64,000 nt of DNA from JAJRXR01 sp041402005 (GCA_041402005.1 JAWKTB010000008.1:132344-196343); one strand, 5' to 3'. Positions 53,868-62,763 are shown, counted from the first letter of the stretch. Translations and numbers: made by a program. Notes: generated by a model not told the origin, from the letters alone.

Positions 53868-55790
53868 ATGGATCGCCCGATGACCGAGCCAGGGATCGGC
53901 CACGACGCCGGCGTCGGCACGCGCCCGCGGATCCAGAAGCTCGCCGCCCTGCTCGTCAACCAGATCGCCGCGGGCGAGGTCATCGAGCGTCCCGCGTCCG
54001 TCGTCAAGGAGCTGGTCGAAAACTCGATCGACGCCGGCGCGACGCGCATCGTCATCGACCTCGAGCGGGGCGGCGTCGAGCTGATCCGCGTCACTGACGA
54101 CGGCGTCGGCATCGACGCCGACCAGCTCCCCCTCGCCCTGGCCCCCCACGCGACCAGCAAGATCCGCGAGGCGCCCGACCTCGACCGCATCGCGACCAAG
54201 GGCTTCCGGGGCGAGGCGCTCGCCTCGATCTGCTCGGTCGCCCGCGTCTCGATCACCTCGCGTCCGCGCGACGCAGACTCCGGCGCGAGGATCGACGCCG
54301 AGGGGGACGACATCAAGCCCGTCCGCCCCGCCTCCTCCTCCCCCGGCACGACGATCGAGGTCCGCAACCTCTTCTTCAACACGCCGGCCAGGCGCAAGTT
54401 CCTCCGCACGCCCCAGACCGAGCAGACCCGGTGCCTCGACTGGATCCGTGACCTGGCGATGGCCCACCCCGCGATCGCGTTCAGCGTCACCTGCGACGGG
54501 CGTCGGACGCTCGACCTCGCGCCCAACCAGTCGCCCCGAGACCGGGTGCTCGATCTGATCGGGCGCGAGCTCGACGACCAGCTCGTCGAGGTCACCTGGG
54601 ACCAGTTCGACGACGCGCGGGGCGTGACCATCTGGGGCCTCGTCGGCCTGCCCACGATCGCCCGCGCGACGCCCCGCGCCCAGCACGTCTTCCTCGCGGG
54701 GCGCGTCATCAAGGACCGCACGATCCAGCACGCCCTGCGCGAGGCGTACCGGGGCCTGATCGAGCCAGGGCGCCACCCGACCGCCGTCCTCATGATCGAG
54801 ATGTCCCCCGAGGGCGTGGACGTCAACGTCCACCCGGCCAAGCTCGAGGTCCGCTTCCGCGACCAGTCGATGGTGCACCAGGCGGTGCTGCACGCGGTGC
54901 GCGACGCGCTGCGGGCGCGCGACCTGACGCCGTCGGCGGTCGACCGACGCCCGGACCTGGGTGGCGCCTCATCGACCCAGATCCTGCCCGTGTCCGAGAG
55001 CGGCGGGGGGGTCGGAGGGCCGGACCTGGTGGACCCCGCCCGCTTCGCCGAGCTGCTCAGGCGCCAGATGCCCGGTCGCGACGGCGAGCGCCTCGACTTC
55101 GCCCCGCGCCCCGTCGACCAGACGAGCACGGAGACCCGGACGCCGACGCCGTCGCCGGACATGCCATCGTCGCCCGCTTCTCCGATCCGCAAGGCGACGC
55201 GCGTGCTGCAGGTGCACCGGTCCTACCTGGTCGCGGAGGACGAGCGGGGGATCGTCCTGATCGACCAGCACGCCCTGCACGAGCGCGTGATGTTCGAGAA
55301 GCTCCTTGCCCGCGTGACGGGCGGCGTTGCGGACGCGAGCGAGTCAACGCTCGAGACCCAGCGCCTGCTCACCCCCGTGGCCGTCCCCGCCGCCCCGGCG
55401 AGCGTCGAACGCCTCGACGAGCTCACGCCCCTGCTCACGCGCCTCGGCATCGACGCCGCCCCGCTGGGCCCCGCGACGATCGCGGTGCATTCCTTCCCGA
55501 GCCTCCTCTTCAGCCGCGGCGTCGACCCCCTCGACTTCATGGGCGACCTGCTCGAGCGCGTCGAGCGAGACAGCTTCACGCCCGGTTCCGAGGCGGCCCT
55601 GCACGAGGTGCTGGACATGATGGCCTGCAAGGCCGCGGTGAAGGCGGGAGACGCGCTCTCCGAGGACGAGCTGGCCGAGTTGATCTCGATGCGCGAGCGC
55701 GTCGAGCGGTCGGGGTCTTGCCCGCACGGCAGGGCGACGACGGTGAGACTTTCGATCGAAGACCTCGAACGTCTCTTCGATCGGCGGTAG
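53868..55790 (+). CDS. mutL: DNA mismatch repair protein MutL (endonuclease type)
   Basis: 640 residues. GHKL ATPase motifs: IAAGEVIERPASVVKELVEN (Glu51/Asn52 region), VTDDGVGI and TKGFRGEALAS. A Pro/Thr-rich linker (about 345-440) precedes the C-terminal dimerisation/nuclease domain with DQHALHERVMFE (466-477, the metal-binding DQHA(x)2E(x)4E motif), ACKAAVKAGD and SCPHGRAT. Such MutL proteins nick the strand themselves, as expected in organisms without MutH. mutS is not nearby. Confidence 0.96.
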   Translation: MDRPMTEPGIGHDAGVGTRPRIQKLAALLVNQIAAGEVIERPASVVKELVENSIDAGATRIVIDLERGGVELIRVTDDGVGIDADQLPLALAPHATSKIREAPDLDRIATKGFRGEALASICSVARVSITSRPRDADSGARIDAEGDDIKPVRPASSSPGTTIEVRNLFFNTPARRKFLRTPQTEQTRCLDWIRDLAMAHPAIAFSVTCDGRRTLDLAPNQSPRDRVLDLIGRELDDQLVEVTWDQFDDARGVTIWGLVGLPTIARATPRAQHVFLAGRVIKDRTIQHALREAYRGLIEPGRHPTAVLMIEMSPEGVDVNVHPAKLEVRFRDQSMVHQAVLHAVRDALRARDLTPSAVDRRPDLGGASSTQILPVSESGGGVGGPDLVDPARFAELLRRQMPGRDGERLDFAPRPVDQTSTETRTPTPSPDMPSSPASPIRKATRVLQVHRSYLVAEDERGIVLIDQHALHERVMFEKLLARVTGGVADASESTLETQRLLTPVAVPAAPASVERLDELTPLLTRLGIDAAPLGPATIAVHSFPSLLFSRGVDPLDFMGDLLERVERDSFTPGSEAALHEVLDMMACKAAVKAGDALSEDELAELISMRERVERSGSCPHGRATTVRLSIEDLERLFDRR

Positions 55791-55793
55791 CCC

Positions 55794-56720
55794 TTACAAA
55801 CCGGATTCCTCGAAGAAATCCGTGTCGATCTGCTTGATGACGTAACGGGCGGACTCGGAGACGCCCACCCCGAAATCGATCATGAGGTTTGCCAACTCCT
55901 CACCGTCGATGAGTCGAACAGTGACCGATGCCTCCCGAGCCGCCCGCTCCGCGCCGTCTGTGAAGCGGCTGCTCGTCAGAAAAACGCCCTTGCTCGCCTT
56001 CTTGCGCATGAGGCTGCCCACGAACCGGTCGATCTCACCTGGCCCGACGGCGCCATCCCACTTCTTCGCCTGCACGTAGACCATGTCCAGCCCCAGGCGG
56101 TCCTCGCGGATGACGCCGTCGATCCCGTCGTCTCCGGACTTGCCCGTTACCCTCGCCCAGTCACGCCGCCCCCCGCCGTACCCCATCGCCACGAGCATGC
56201 CAACGACCAAGTGCTCGAAGAACTTGGGCGACCCGGACTGCACCCGCTCCAGGATCTCGAGCGCCAGGGATTGTCGCATTTCGGTGAACGCGGTTTCCAG
56301 CCGCTCCTTCGGAGTCTGCTCGTCCTCTTCGGCGTTCACGCTCGCATCGCTCGTGGTCTTGGCCCCCTGAGGTTTTTTCTTCGATCGAAACTCCTGGAAC
56401 TCAGCGAACTGTTCTAAAAATCGGTTATCGATCGGAGCCGCCCCCGCCGCCAGCACCTCTCGCCCACGCTTGCTAATGCGGAATCGTCCACGTGTCGGCT
56501 TCTCAAGCAGCTTTGCTTGCGTGAGATAGGTGAGTGCCCACGTGACCCGGTTGTAGAGACGCGTCTGCGTGCCGCTAGGCAGCAGCAGCTCCTGATCTTG
56601 TTCTGAGATCGACATGCGCCGAGCGAGTTCCTCGATCGCCTCGCCGATGGTCCGTTCTCGTCCGTCGGACGCCAGTTCCAGTAGTGGGCTCATGAACTCT
56701 TGATAGCCGGGAACCCCCAT
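55794..56720 (-). CDS. mrr: Mrr-type restriction endonuclease
   Basis: 308 residues. An N-terminal winged-helix Mrr_N domain (about 5-95, SPLLELASDGRERTIGEAIE) recognises DNA; a charged linker (110-140) leads to the PD-(D/E)xK nuclease (FFEHLVVGMLVAMGYGG, GDDGIDGVIREDRLGLDMVY, VQAKKW). Mrr enzymes cut methylated or otherwise foreign DNA (type IV). No methyltransferase or specificity gene is beside it, as expected for type IV. Base composition is a little lower in G+C than mutL, hinting at transfer. It is tail-to-tail with mutL. Confidence 0.9.
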   Translation of the reverse strand: MGVPGYQEFMSPLLELASDGRERTIGEAIEELARRMSISEQDQELLLPSGTQTRLYNRVTWALTYLTQAKLLEKPTRGRFRISKRGREVLAAGAAPIDNRFLEQFAEFQEFRSKKKPQGAKTTSDASVNAEEDEQTPKERLETAFTEMRQSLALEILERVQSGSPKFFEHLVVGMLVAMGYGGGRRDWARVTGKSGDDGIDGVIREDRLGLDMVYVQAKKWDGAVGPGEIDRFVGSLMRKKASKGVFLTSSRFTDGAERAAREASVTVRLIDGEELANLMIDFGVGVSESARYVIKQIDTDFFEESGL

Positions 56721-56738
56721 CCTGCCCTCCCCTCGGGA

Positions 56739-56744
56739 AGGATA
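56739..56744 (-). promoter_or_regulatory. Candidate mrr -10 element TATCCT
   Basis: Minus-strand TATCCT predicts transcription about 12 bases before the mrr ATG; the short leader GGGGAGGGCAGG supplies a ribosome site. Confidence 0.5.
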
Positions 56745-56766
56745 CTGTACACCGACCCGCCGGCAA

Positions 56767-56772
56767 TACGCT
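56767..56772 (+). promoter_or_regulatory. -10 element TACGCT, leaderless type
   Basis: TACGCT, seven bases, then the ATG at 56780; divergent from the mrr -10. Confidence 0.45.
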
Positions 56773-56779
56773 ACTTCCT

Positions 56780-57820
56780 ATGCCGGCCAACGCGGAGCCA
56801 CCCATGACCACCGTCCACGCCCTCGCCGCCACCAGCGCCGGCGCCACGCTCGAGCCCTTCGAGTACGACCTGCCCCCCATCGGCCCCAGCCAGGTCGACA
56901 TCCGCGTCACACACTGCGGCATCTGCCACTCCGACCTCTCCATGCTCGACAACGAGTGGGGCATGTCCAGCTTCCCCTTCGTCCCGGGGCACGAGGTCGT
57001 CGGCAAGGTCGCCGCCAAGGGCGAGCTCGTCACCTGGCTCGACGTCGGCCAGACCGTCGGCCTCGGCTGGTACGCCCACTCGTGCATGCACTGCCGCCAG
57101 TGCATGGGCGGCGACCACAACCTCTGCCCGACCGCCGAGGCGACGATCATCAACCGCTTCGGCGGGTTCGCCGACCGCGTCCGCTGCGGCGCCGAGTGGG
57201 CGATCCCCATCCCCGAGGGCGTCGACCCCGCGAAGGCCGGCCCGCTCTTCTGTGGCGGCATCACCGTCTTCAACCCCATCGTCCAGCTCGACATCCCCCC
57301 GACCGCCCGCGTCGGCGTCATCGGCATCGGCGGCCTCGGGCACCTCGCTCTTCAGTTCCTGAGCAAGTGGGGGTGCGAGGTGACGGCGTTCACGTCGTCG
57401 GGCGCCAAGATGGAGGAGGCCAAGCGCCTCGGGGCGACCCGCTGCGTTGACTCGCGTTCGGACTCCGCACTCGAGGGCGAGGCGGGGCGCTTCGACATGA
57501 TCCTCTCGACCGTGAACGTCCCGCTGAACTGGAACGCGTACATCAACGCGCTGGCGCCCAAAGGGCGCCTCCACCTCGTCGGCGCCGTCCTCGAACCCAT
57601 CCCCGTCGGCGTCTTCTCGCTGCTCCCGCAGCAGAAGTCGATCACCTCGTCGCCCCTGGGAAGCCCCGCGACGACCGCCGACATGCTCGCGTTCTGTGCG
57701 CGACACAAGATCGCCGCCGTCACCGAGCACTTCAAGATGTCCCAGGCGAACGACGCCCTGCAGCGACTCCGCGACGGCAAGGCCCGCTACCGCATCGTCC
57801 TCGAGAACGACCTTGGGTAA
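56780..57820 (+). CDS. Zinc-dependent NAD(P) alcohol dehydrogenase (YahK/CAD-like)
   Basis: 346 residues, medium-chain dehydrogenase. Catalytic zinc site CGICHSD and GHEVVG; structural zinc cysteines in CMHCRQCMGGDHNLC; Rossmann motif GVIGIGGLGHLALQF. The segment FGGFADRVR and the absence of the usual NAD-selecting Asp suggest NADPH preference as in YahK/cinnamyl alcohol dehydrogenases, which reduce aldehydes broadly; substrate not determined. The start is favoured by TACGCT 7 nt upstream. Confidence 0.92.
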   Translation: MPANAEPPMTTVHALAATSAGATLEPFEYDLPPIGPSQVDIRVTHCGICHSDLSMLDNEWGMSSFPFVPGHEVVGKVAAKGELVTWLDVGQTVGLGWYAHSCMHCRQCMGGDHNLCPTAEATIINRFGGFADRVRCGAEWAIPIPEGVDPAKAGPLFCGGITVFNPIVQLDIPPTARVGVIGIGGLGHLALQFLSKWGCEVTAFTSSGAKMEEAKRLGATRCVDSRSDSALEGEAGRFDMILSTVNVPLNWNAYINALAPKGRLHLVGAVLEPIPVGVFSLLPQQKSITSSPLGSPATTADMLAFCARHKIAAVTEHFKMSQANDALQRLRDGKARYRIVLENDLG

Positions 57821-57834
57821 GCGCGTCGCAGCAA

Positions 57835-57923
57835 TCGATTGAACGCGAAGGCCTCGAAGAGCGCGAAGGCCGCGAAGTGGATTTCTATTCTTCGAGTCCT
57901 TCGCGACCTTCGTGTTCAATCGA
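57835..57923. repeat. Long imperfect inverted repeat built of GCGAAGG phrases
   Basis: Left arm 57835-57877 starts TCGATTGAAC and repeats CGAAG/GCGAAGG; right arm 57890-57923 carries CTTCGCGACCTTCG and ends GTTCAATCGA. The terminal 10 bases pair perfectly. It lies between convergent genes and could end both transcripts. The design matches the element at 53735. Confidence 0.75.
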
Positions 57924-57934
57924 ATTTGTTCAGG

Positions 57935-58567
57935 CTACGGCTCCTCGCTGACCGCCTGCTCGTAGGCGCCGAGGATCGCGTCGAAGCGGTCGGGCGCGAC
58001 GTTCAGGATGCCGGCGACCCGCGTGATCGTCGCCATCTCCTTCTCGTCGACGTGCCCGTCGGCCCCCGCGATCAGCAGCGCCGCCCGAAGGACCAAGTCC
58101 TTGCCCTCGTCCGAGAGGTGGGGCGCCATCGGGCCCAGCTCCGCCCCCAGGTCGATCGGCGTCGCGACCGCCGCGTCGATCTCGTTGCGCAGCTCCCACT
58201 CGTCCAGTGTGGTCTTGGTCAGGTCCAGGTAGATGTGGCGGAGCATGCTGACCTCGTTGTCTTCGAGGCGCCCGTCCGCGGCCGCGATCGCGACCATCAC
58301 CCGCCGGATCGCGTCCCGCACCGCGTCTCGCAGCCCCGCTGCGTGGCGCGGGTCCGCCTGGAGCACCTCCTCGCGGAAGTCCCCTCGGCACGCGTCGCAG
58401 CGCACGAACTCACCCAGCTTGTTCAGCGGGATCACCGGGATGAAGTACAGCGTGAAGAACCGACGGACGCTCTTGCGCTGGTACCCCTGCTCGGCGTTGC
58501 ACTGGGGGCAGAAAAAGTTCCCCCGGTCCACCGTCTTCGTCACGCCACGCCAGCCGTAGATGATCAT
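57935..58567 (-). CDS. TerB-like protein with N-terminal zinc ribbon
   Basis: 210 residues from ATG 58567. The N-terminus has FFCPQCNAEQGYQRKSVRRF...VRCDACRG, a four-Cys ribbon enclosing a hydrophobic stretch (FFTLYFIPVIPLN). The C-terminal 130 residues are TerB-like helices with two metal-binding acidic motifs, AADGRLEDNE and GADGHVDEKE. TerB domains occur in tellurite/stress and envelope-surveillance systems; no other ter gene is present. Follows pgk on the same strand. Confidence 0.8.
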   Translation of the reverse strand: MIIYGWRGVTKTVDRGNFFCPQCNAEQGYQRKSVRRFFTLYFIPVIPLNKLGEFVRCDACRGDFREEVLQADPRHAAGLRDAVRDAIRRVMVAIAAADGRLEDNEVSMLRHIYLDLTKTTLDEWELRNEIDAAVATPIDLGAELGPMAPHLSDEGKDLVLRAALLIAGADGHVDEKEMATITRVAGILNVAPDRFDAILGAYEQAVSEEP

Positions 58568-58605
58568 GCCTGGACCCTCCCCCGCGCCCTTCATGCCACG
58601 TCGGC

Positions 58606-58611
58606 AGAATA
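58606..58611 (-). promoter_or_regulatory. Candidate -10 element TATTCT for the TerB-like gene
   Basis: Minus-strand TATTCT predicts a leader of about 32 nt that contains GGGGGAGGG before the ATG at 58567. Confidence 0.4.
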
Positions 58612-58666
58612 GCGGGGGGGCGCGGCTTCGCAAGCGGAATCCGGAGGGGCGACCCGAGTGCCGGGC

Positions 58667-59872
58667 TCAGGCGTCCTCGATCAACTCCAGCGCTCTGAAC
58701 GCCTTGCCCTCGAGCATCTGCAGGCTCGCGCCGCCGCCCGTCGAAACGTGCGACATCTTGCTCGCGAGGCCGAACTCCTCGACCGCGGCGGCGGAGTCGC
58801 CGCCGCCGACGATGCTCGTCGCGCCGTTCGTCGTCGCCTCGGCGATCGCCTTGCCGACGACCTTCGTCCCCACGCGGAAGGGCGCCCACTCGAACACGCC
58901 CATCGGCCCGTTCCAGACGATCGTCTTCGCCTTGCGGATCACCCCGCCGAACGTCGTCTGCGTCTTGGGGCCGATGTCAAGGCCCATGTACCCGGGCTTG
59001 ATCGAGTCCTCGAACACCTCGATGTCGCCGGCGTCCTCGCTGAACGCGGTCGAGCAGACGTGGTCGATCGGCAGGTGCAGGTCCACCCCCGAGTTGGCCG
59101 CGGCCTCGATCATCCGCTTGGCGTCCTTGAGGCGGTCGGACTCGACCTTGCTCGCGCCCATCTGCTTGCCGAGGGCCGCGAGGAACGTGTACGCCATCGC
59201 CCCGCCGATCAGGATCGCGTCGGCCTTGGGCAGCAGACGCTCGATCGCCCCGATCGTGTCGGAGACCTTGGCGCCGCCCAGGACGACGACGAACGGGCGG
59301 CGGGGGTCGTCGATCGCGCTCTTGAGGAAGCGGATCTCCTTCTCGACGAGGAAGCCGACGACGCGTGGCTTGGCGCCGAACGCCGCCGGGACCGCGACCA
59401 TCGACGCGTCCTCCCGGTGGCAGGTCCCGAAGGCGTCATTGACGTAGACGTCGCCATACGCGGCGAGCTTCATCGCGAACGCCGAGTCCCCGCCCTTCTC
59501 CCCCTTGTTGAAGCGGAGGTTCTCGAGCAGGAGGACGTCGCCGTCCTTCATCGCCCCGACCGCGTCCGCCGCCGCCTTGTCCACGCAGTCGTGGGAGGGG
59601 AACGTGACGGGGCGCTCGAGCAGCTCGCCCAGCCGCTTGGCGACCGGCTCGAGCGAGTGCGCCTCCTCGTACCCCTCGCCCTTGGGGCGCCCCAGGTGGC
59701 TCATCAGGATCGCCCGCCCGCCCCGGTCGATGATCGACCGGATCGTCGGCAGCGCCTCGCGGATCCGCCGATCGTCGGCGACGCTCAGCCCGTCCATCGG
59801 CGTGTTGAAGTCCACACGCACCAGCACGCGCTTGCCCGCGACGTTGACGGACTCGATCGTCCTCTTGGCCAT
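58667..59872 (-). CDS. pgk: Phosphoglycerate kinase
   Basis: 401 residues. Glycolytic transfer of phosphate from 1,3-bisphosphoglycerate to ADP. Motifs: VLVRVDFNTPMDG, SHLGRPKG, LLENLRFNKGE, VNDAFGTCHRE, VVLGGAKVSDT, GPMGVFEW and GGGDSAAAVEEFG. The ATG at 59872 is preferred over an in-frame GTG ten codons earlier. TAGACT at 59918-59923 is a likely promoter, giving it a transcript separate from the ATP synthase genes upstream. Confidence 0.97.
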   Translation of the reverse strand: MAKRTIESVNVAGKRVLVRVDFNTPMDGLSVADDRRIREALPTIRSIIDRGGRAILMSHLGRPKGEGYEEAHSLEPVAKRLGELLERPVTFPSHDCVDKAAADAVGAMKDGDVLLLENLRFNKGEKGGDSAFAMKLAAYGDVYVNDAFGTCHREDASMVAVPAAFGAKPRVVGFLVEKEIRFLKSAIDDPRRPFVVVLGGAKVSDTIGAIERLLPKADAILIGGAMAYTFLAALGKQMGASKVESDRLKDAKRMIEAAANSGVDLHLPIDHVCSTAFSEDAGDIEVFEDSIKPGYMGLDIGPKTQTTFGGVIRKAKTIVWNGPMGVFEWAPFRVGTKVVGKAIAEATTNGATSIVGGGDSAAAVEEFGLASKMSHVSTGGGASLQMLEGKAFRALELIEDA

Positions 59873-59917
59873 CCCGCCCGCCTTTCGTTTGGGCGCGCCC
59901 ACCGCGCCGTGGCCGGA

Positions 59918-59923
59918 AGTCTA
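59918..59923 (-). promoter_or_regulatory. Candidate pgk -10 element TAGACT
   Basis: Minus-strand TAGACT lies 45 nt before the pgk ATG, in the gap after atpH; the leader ends with AAAGGCGGG. Confidence 0.5.
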
Positions 59924-59948
59924 TCTCCGCCCGCGCTCGCTCAGCAGC

Positions 59949-60581
59949 CTATCCGCCTTGCTCGGCTCCGCCCGACTCGTCCAGGATCCGCTTGGCGTTC
60001 GCCCGGATCTGCGCCCCGCCCCGCCCCTCGACTTGGTCGCGCATCTTCCGAAGACGCGTCGAGACCGACGCGTCCACGAGCTGGTCCCCGATCCGCAGCT
60101 TGACCCCGCCGATCATCGTCGTGTCCGTGTACGGATGGACGATGACCTCCTTGCCGAGCGTCGCGCCCAGGCGGTCCTTCAGGCGGCGCAGCTCGTCGGC
60201 GCCAACGGGCCCCGGCGTGTACACGTCCACCTCGACGCGCCCGAAACGCTCCTGCACCATCTGGTCGAACGCCGTCGTGATCGGGATTAAGAGGCCCAGG
60301 CGCCCCTTCTCGTTGAGCAGGCGCAGGAACTTGAGCGTCAGCCCCGTCACGCGCCCCTCGAAGATCTTGACGAGCGCCCCGTCCCGGGCCGCGGTCCCGA
60401 GCACGCGCGACGACAGGAACTCGCTGAACCGTCCATCCTCGCGCGCCAGCTCGATGATGTCCTCGAGCTCGCCGAGCGTGCGCTCGATCTTCTCCTGCCC
60501 GCCCTTGGACTCGGCGAGCTCGAACAGGCTCCTCGCGTACACGCTCGCCAGGGCGTCGGGCTGTGATTCGATCAGGGGCAT
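59949..60581 (-). CDS. atpH: ATP synthase F1 delta subunit
   Basis: 210 residues. N-terminal helical domain ASVYARSLFELAESKGG and C-terminal segment EVIVHPYTDTTMIGGVKLRIGDQLVDASVSTRL (core MIGGVKLRIGDQLVDASV) match AtpH/OSCP, which joins F1 to the b-subunit stalk. The family's usual follower atpA is not present; the next genes are pgk and a TerB-like gene. Confidence 0.95.
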   Translation of the reverse strand: MPLIESQPDALASVYARSLFELAESKGGQEKIERTLGELEDIIELAREDGRFSEFLSSRVLGTAARDGALVKIFEGRVTGLTLKFLRLLNEKGRLGLLIPITTAFDQMVQERFGRVEVDVYTPGPVGADELRRLKDRLGATLGKEVIVHPYTDTTMIGGVKLRIGDQLVDASVSTRLRKMRDQVEGRGGAQIRANAKRILDESGGAEQGG

Positions 60582-60609
60582 ACCCGCGTCTCTCCGTTTC
60601 CGGTCCGAA

Positions 60610-61260
60610 TCAGCTCCGCGAGGCCTGCAGCTCCGCCAGCGACTCCTCGAACAGGCGGCTCTGGTCCTGGGGCGTCACCTCGCGGGCCAGGATCTTGCTC
60701 GCCATCGCCGACGCCAGCGACACCGACTGGTCGTAGATCTCGTTGAGCGCCGCCTTCTTGGCGCCCTCGATGTCCCGCATCGCCCGCTCTCGCATCTGGC
60801 CCAGCTCGACGTCCGCCTTGGCCCGAAGCTCCGCGGCAAGCTCCGCCTGCCTGGCCTTGGTCTCCTCGAGCATCTTGTTCGCCTCGGCACGCGCCTGCGC
60901 GAGGTTCTTCTCGTACTCCTCGAGCGCCTCGCCCGCCTGCTTGCGGGCCGCTTCGGCCGCCGCGATTTCTTCGCGAATCTTCGAAGCACGCTCGTCCAGC
61001 CCCTTCGTGATCTGGGGCCAGACCTTGATGTAGAGCACAAACACCACGATGCCGAAGCAAACGAGGGCCGTGATCCCCGACGCCATGCCTTGCTTCGGCG
61101 GTGCGATCGGCGAGGCGTTCCCCTCCTCGTGCTCGCCCGATGCCGCGGCGGCGTGCTCCTGCGCGACGGCCCGGGCGGTCAGCCCGCTCGACGCCGGCGC
61201 CAGCGACAGCCCGATCAGCACGACCCCGACCAGCGCGACAAGCTTCAGAAAGCGATTCAT
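60610..61260 (-). CDS. atpF: ATP synthase F0 b subunit with signal peptide
   Basis: 216 residues. The typical b-subunit core is present: one membrane helix (about 65-85, ALVCFGIVVFVLYIKVW), then long charged helix (DERASKIREEIAAAEAARKQ). Unusually it begins with a signal-peptide-like segment (MNRFLKLVALVGVVLIGLSL, then ...AVAQ) and about 30 hydrophilic residues before the membrane helix. The start is set at the ATG before MNRF; one five codons upstream is possible. It forms the peripheral stalk with AtpH. Confidence 0.92.
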   Translation of the reverse strand: MNRFLKLVALVGVVLIGLSLAPASSGLTARAVAQEHAAAASGEHEEGNASPIAPPKQGMASGITALVCFGIVVFVLYIKVWPQITKGLDERASKIREEIAAAEAARKQAGEALEEYEKNLAQARAEANKMLEETKARQAELAAELRAKADVELGQMRERAMRDIEGAKKAALNEIYDQSVSLASAMASKILAREVTPQDQSRLFEESLAELQASRS

Positions 61261-61351
61261 GGCAATGCTCCGCACACGTCGCCCAGCCAGGGGCGGTGAT
61301 CCATCGAATCCGCGCCGCCGCCTGTCGACGACGGCGCGGGATGATTCAGAC

Positions 61352-61687
61352 TCAGAACCCGGCCAGCAGGCCGACCACGATCGCGAAGAGCGTGGCGCCC
61401 TCGATCAGGGCGGCCGCGAGGATCATGTTGGTGCCGATCGGGCCGACGGCCTCGGGCTGGCGGGCGATGCCCTCGACCGCGCCCTTGCCGACCAGACCGA
61501 TGCCGATGCCGCCGCCCACCAGCGACAGACCCGCGCCGACCGCGCCCAGGCCCTTGCCGAGCTTCTCGTTGCCCGCCACGGCCTCCTGCACGCCGACCGG
61601 AACCTCGCCCTGCGCGTAGGCGCCCGCGACGGCGCACAACGCCAGCACGCCCGTCGCCAACGCCGCGTTCTTGATGATGCTCTTCAT
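61352..61687 (-). CDS. atpE: ATP synthase F0 c subunit with signal peptide
   Basis: 111 residues. After a signal peptide (MKSIIKNAALATGVLALCAV, cleavage near AYA-Q) the two-helix c subunit follows: LGAVGAGLSLVGGGIGIGLV, the polar loop RQPE and the second helix with ion-binding Glu96 (AALIEGATLF). The residue after the Glu is Gly and helix 1 lacks Gln, so it lacks the sodium-type ligand set; protons are the likely coupling ion. The ring subunit usually has no signal peptide. Confidence 0.94.
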   Translation of the reverse strand: MKSIIKNAALATGVLALCAVAGAYAQGEVPVGVQEAVAGNEKLGKGLGAVGAGLSLVGGGIGIGLVGKGAVEGIARQPEAVGPIGTNMILAAALIEGATLFAIVVGLLAGF

Positions 61688-61830
61688 GGCTCGCCAGCTT
61701 CCTTTTCCTAGGGGGCGTAAGGTCAGGCCCCGATCCGATTCGTTGTCGCGGGGAACCACCGGGCTCGACCGCCCATCCGCCTTCGGCGCCTCCCCGCGGG
61801 GCCCGAGGCCTGCTTGTCCTTCTCCGAGGC

Positions 61831-62763
61831 CTACGCGAGCGCCGCGCCCGCCACCGCCTCGGCGATCTCCTCCTGATGCTCCGCGGGGCTCGTCGCGTGC
61901 CCCTCCTCGTGCTCGTGATGATGGCTGAGCAGCGAGATGAACACCGCCGTCAGGAACATGAACACGAACGCCTGCACGAACGCCACGAACAGCTCGAGGA
62001 ACGACACCGCGATCGCCCCGATCACCGACGCGCCCACGATCGTGGTTCCCAGCAGCAGACTCGTCTGCACGCCCATCGCGACGAACCCGAACAGGGTCGC
62101 CAGCAGGATGTGCCCCGCCGTCATGTTCGCGAACAAACGAATGGCCAGCGCCACCGGCTTGATCGCGATGCCCATGGCTTCGATCGGAATGACGATGGGC
62201 CAGACGAAGACCGGCGCGTCCGCGGTCAAGTGCTTGATGTACCCGCCGAAGCCAAGCTCCCGGATCCCCGCGACGTTGATCGCGAAGCCTGACACGAGCG
62301 CGAGGGCGCCGGTGACCCAGATGCTCTGGGTCGCCGTCCCGCCGATCGGCGAGACGTGCGAGTCCTTCCAGTGGGTGTTGAGCAGATGGGCCAGATCCAT
62401 CAGGGGGATCAGCCCCAGCAGGTTGTTGATCAGGATGAAGAAGAAGAGGGCGAGGAGGAACGGCAGGAACTTCGCCGTCCGCTCGTGCAGCAGCGGCTCG
62501 ATCACCTTGTCCCGCAGGTAGACGCAGATCACCTCGACCATGTGCGCGAAGATGTTCCTCGTCACGTACCGGTCGTGGCCCTCGCTCTCCGCGCCCGTGT
62601 CAATCCTCGACGCGACCCACGGCCCGAGCACGAGCATCAGGATCATGGTCAGCACCAGGTTCGTCTGCGCCGACGACCAGATCCACGTGCCGTCGTCCAG
62701 CTTCCAGAACACGTGATTGACCACGTGCTCAACCGGGTTGACCGCCTCCGCGAGTGTGATCAC
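61831..62763 (-). CDS. atpB: ATP synthase F0 a subunit
   Basis: 310 residues, GTG start overlapping the previous gene by 4 bp. Multiple membrane helices include the essential Arg in LAIRLFANMTAGHIL and the C-terminal helix FVAFVQAFVFMFLTAVFISL. The His-rich tail (HHHEHEEGH) is notable. It forms the proton half-channels against the c ring. Confidence 0.96.
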   Translation of the reverse strand: MITLAEAVNPVEHVVNHVFWKLDDGTWIWSSAQTNLVLTMILMLVLGPWVASRIDTGAESEGHDRYVTRNIFAHMVEVICVYLRDKVIEPLLHERTAKFLPFLLALFFFILINNLLGLIPLMDLAHLLNTHWKDSHVSPIGGTATQSIWVTGALALVSGFAINVAGIRELGFGGYIKHLTADAPVFVWPIVIPIEAMGIAIKPVALAIRLFANMTAGHILLATLFGFVAMGVQTSLLLGTTIVGASVIGAIAVSFLELFVAFVQAFVFMFLTAVFISLLSHHHEHEEGHATSPAEHQEEIAEAVAGAALA

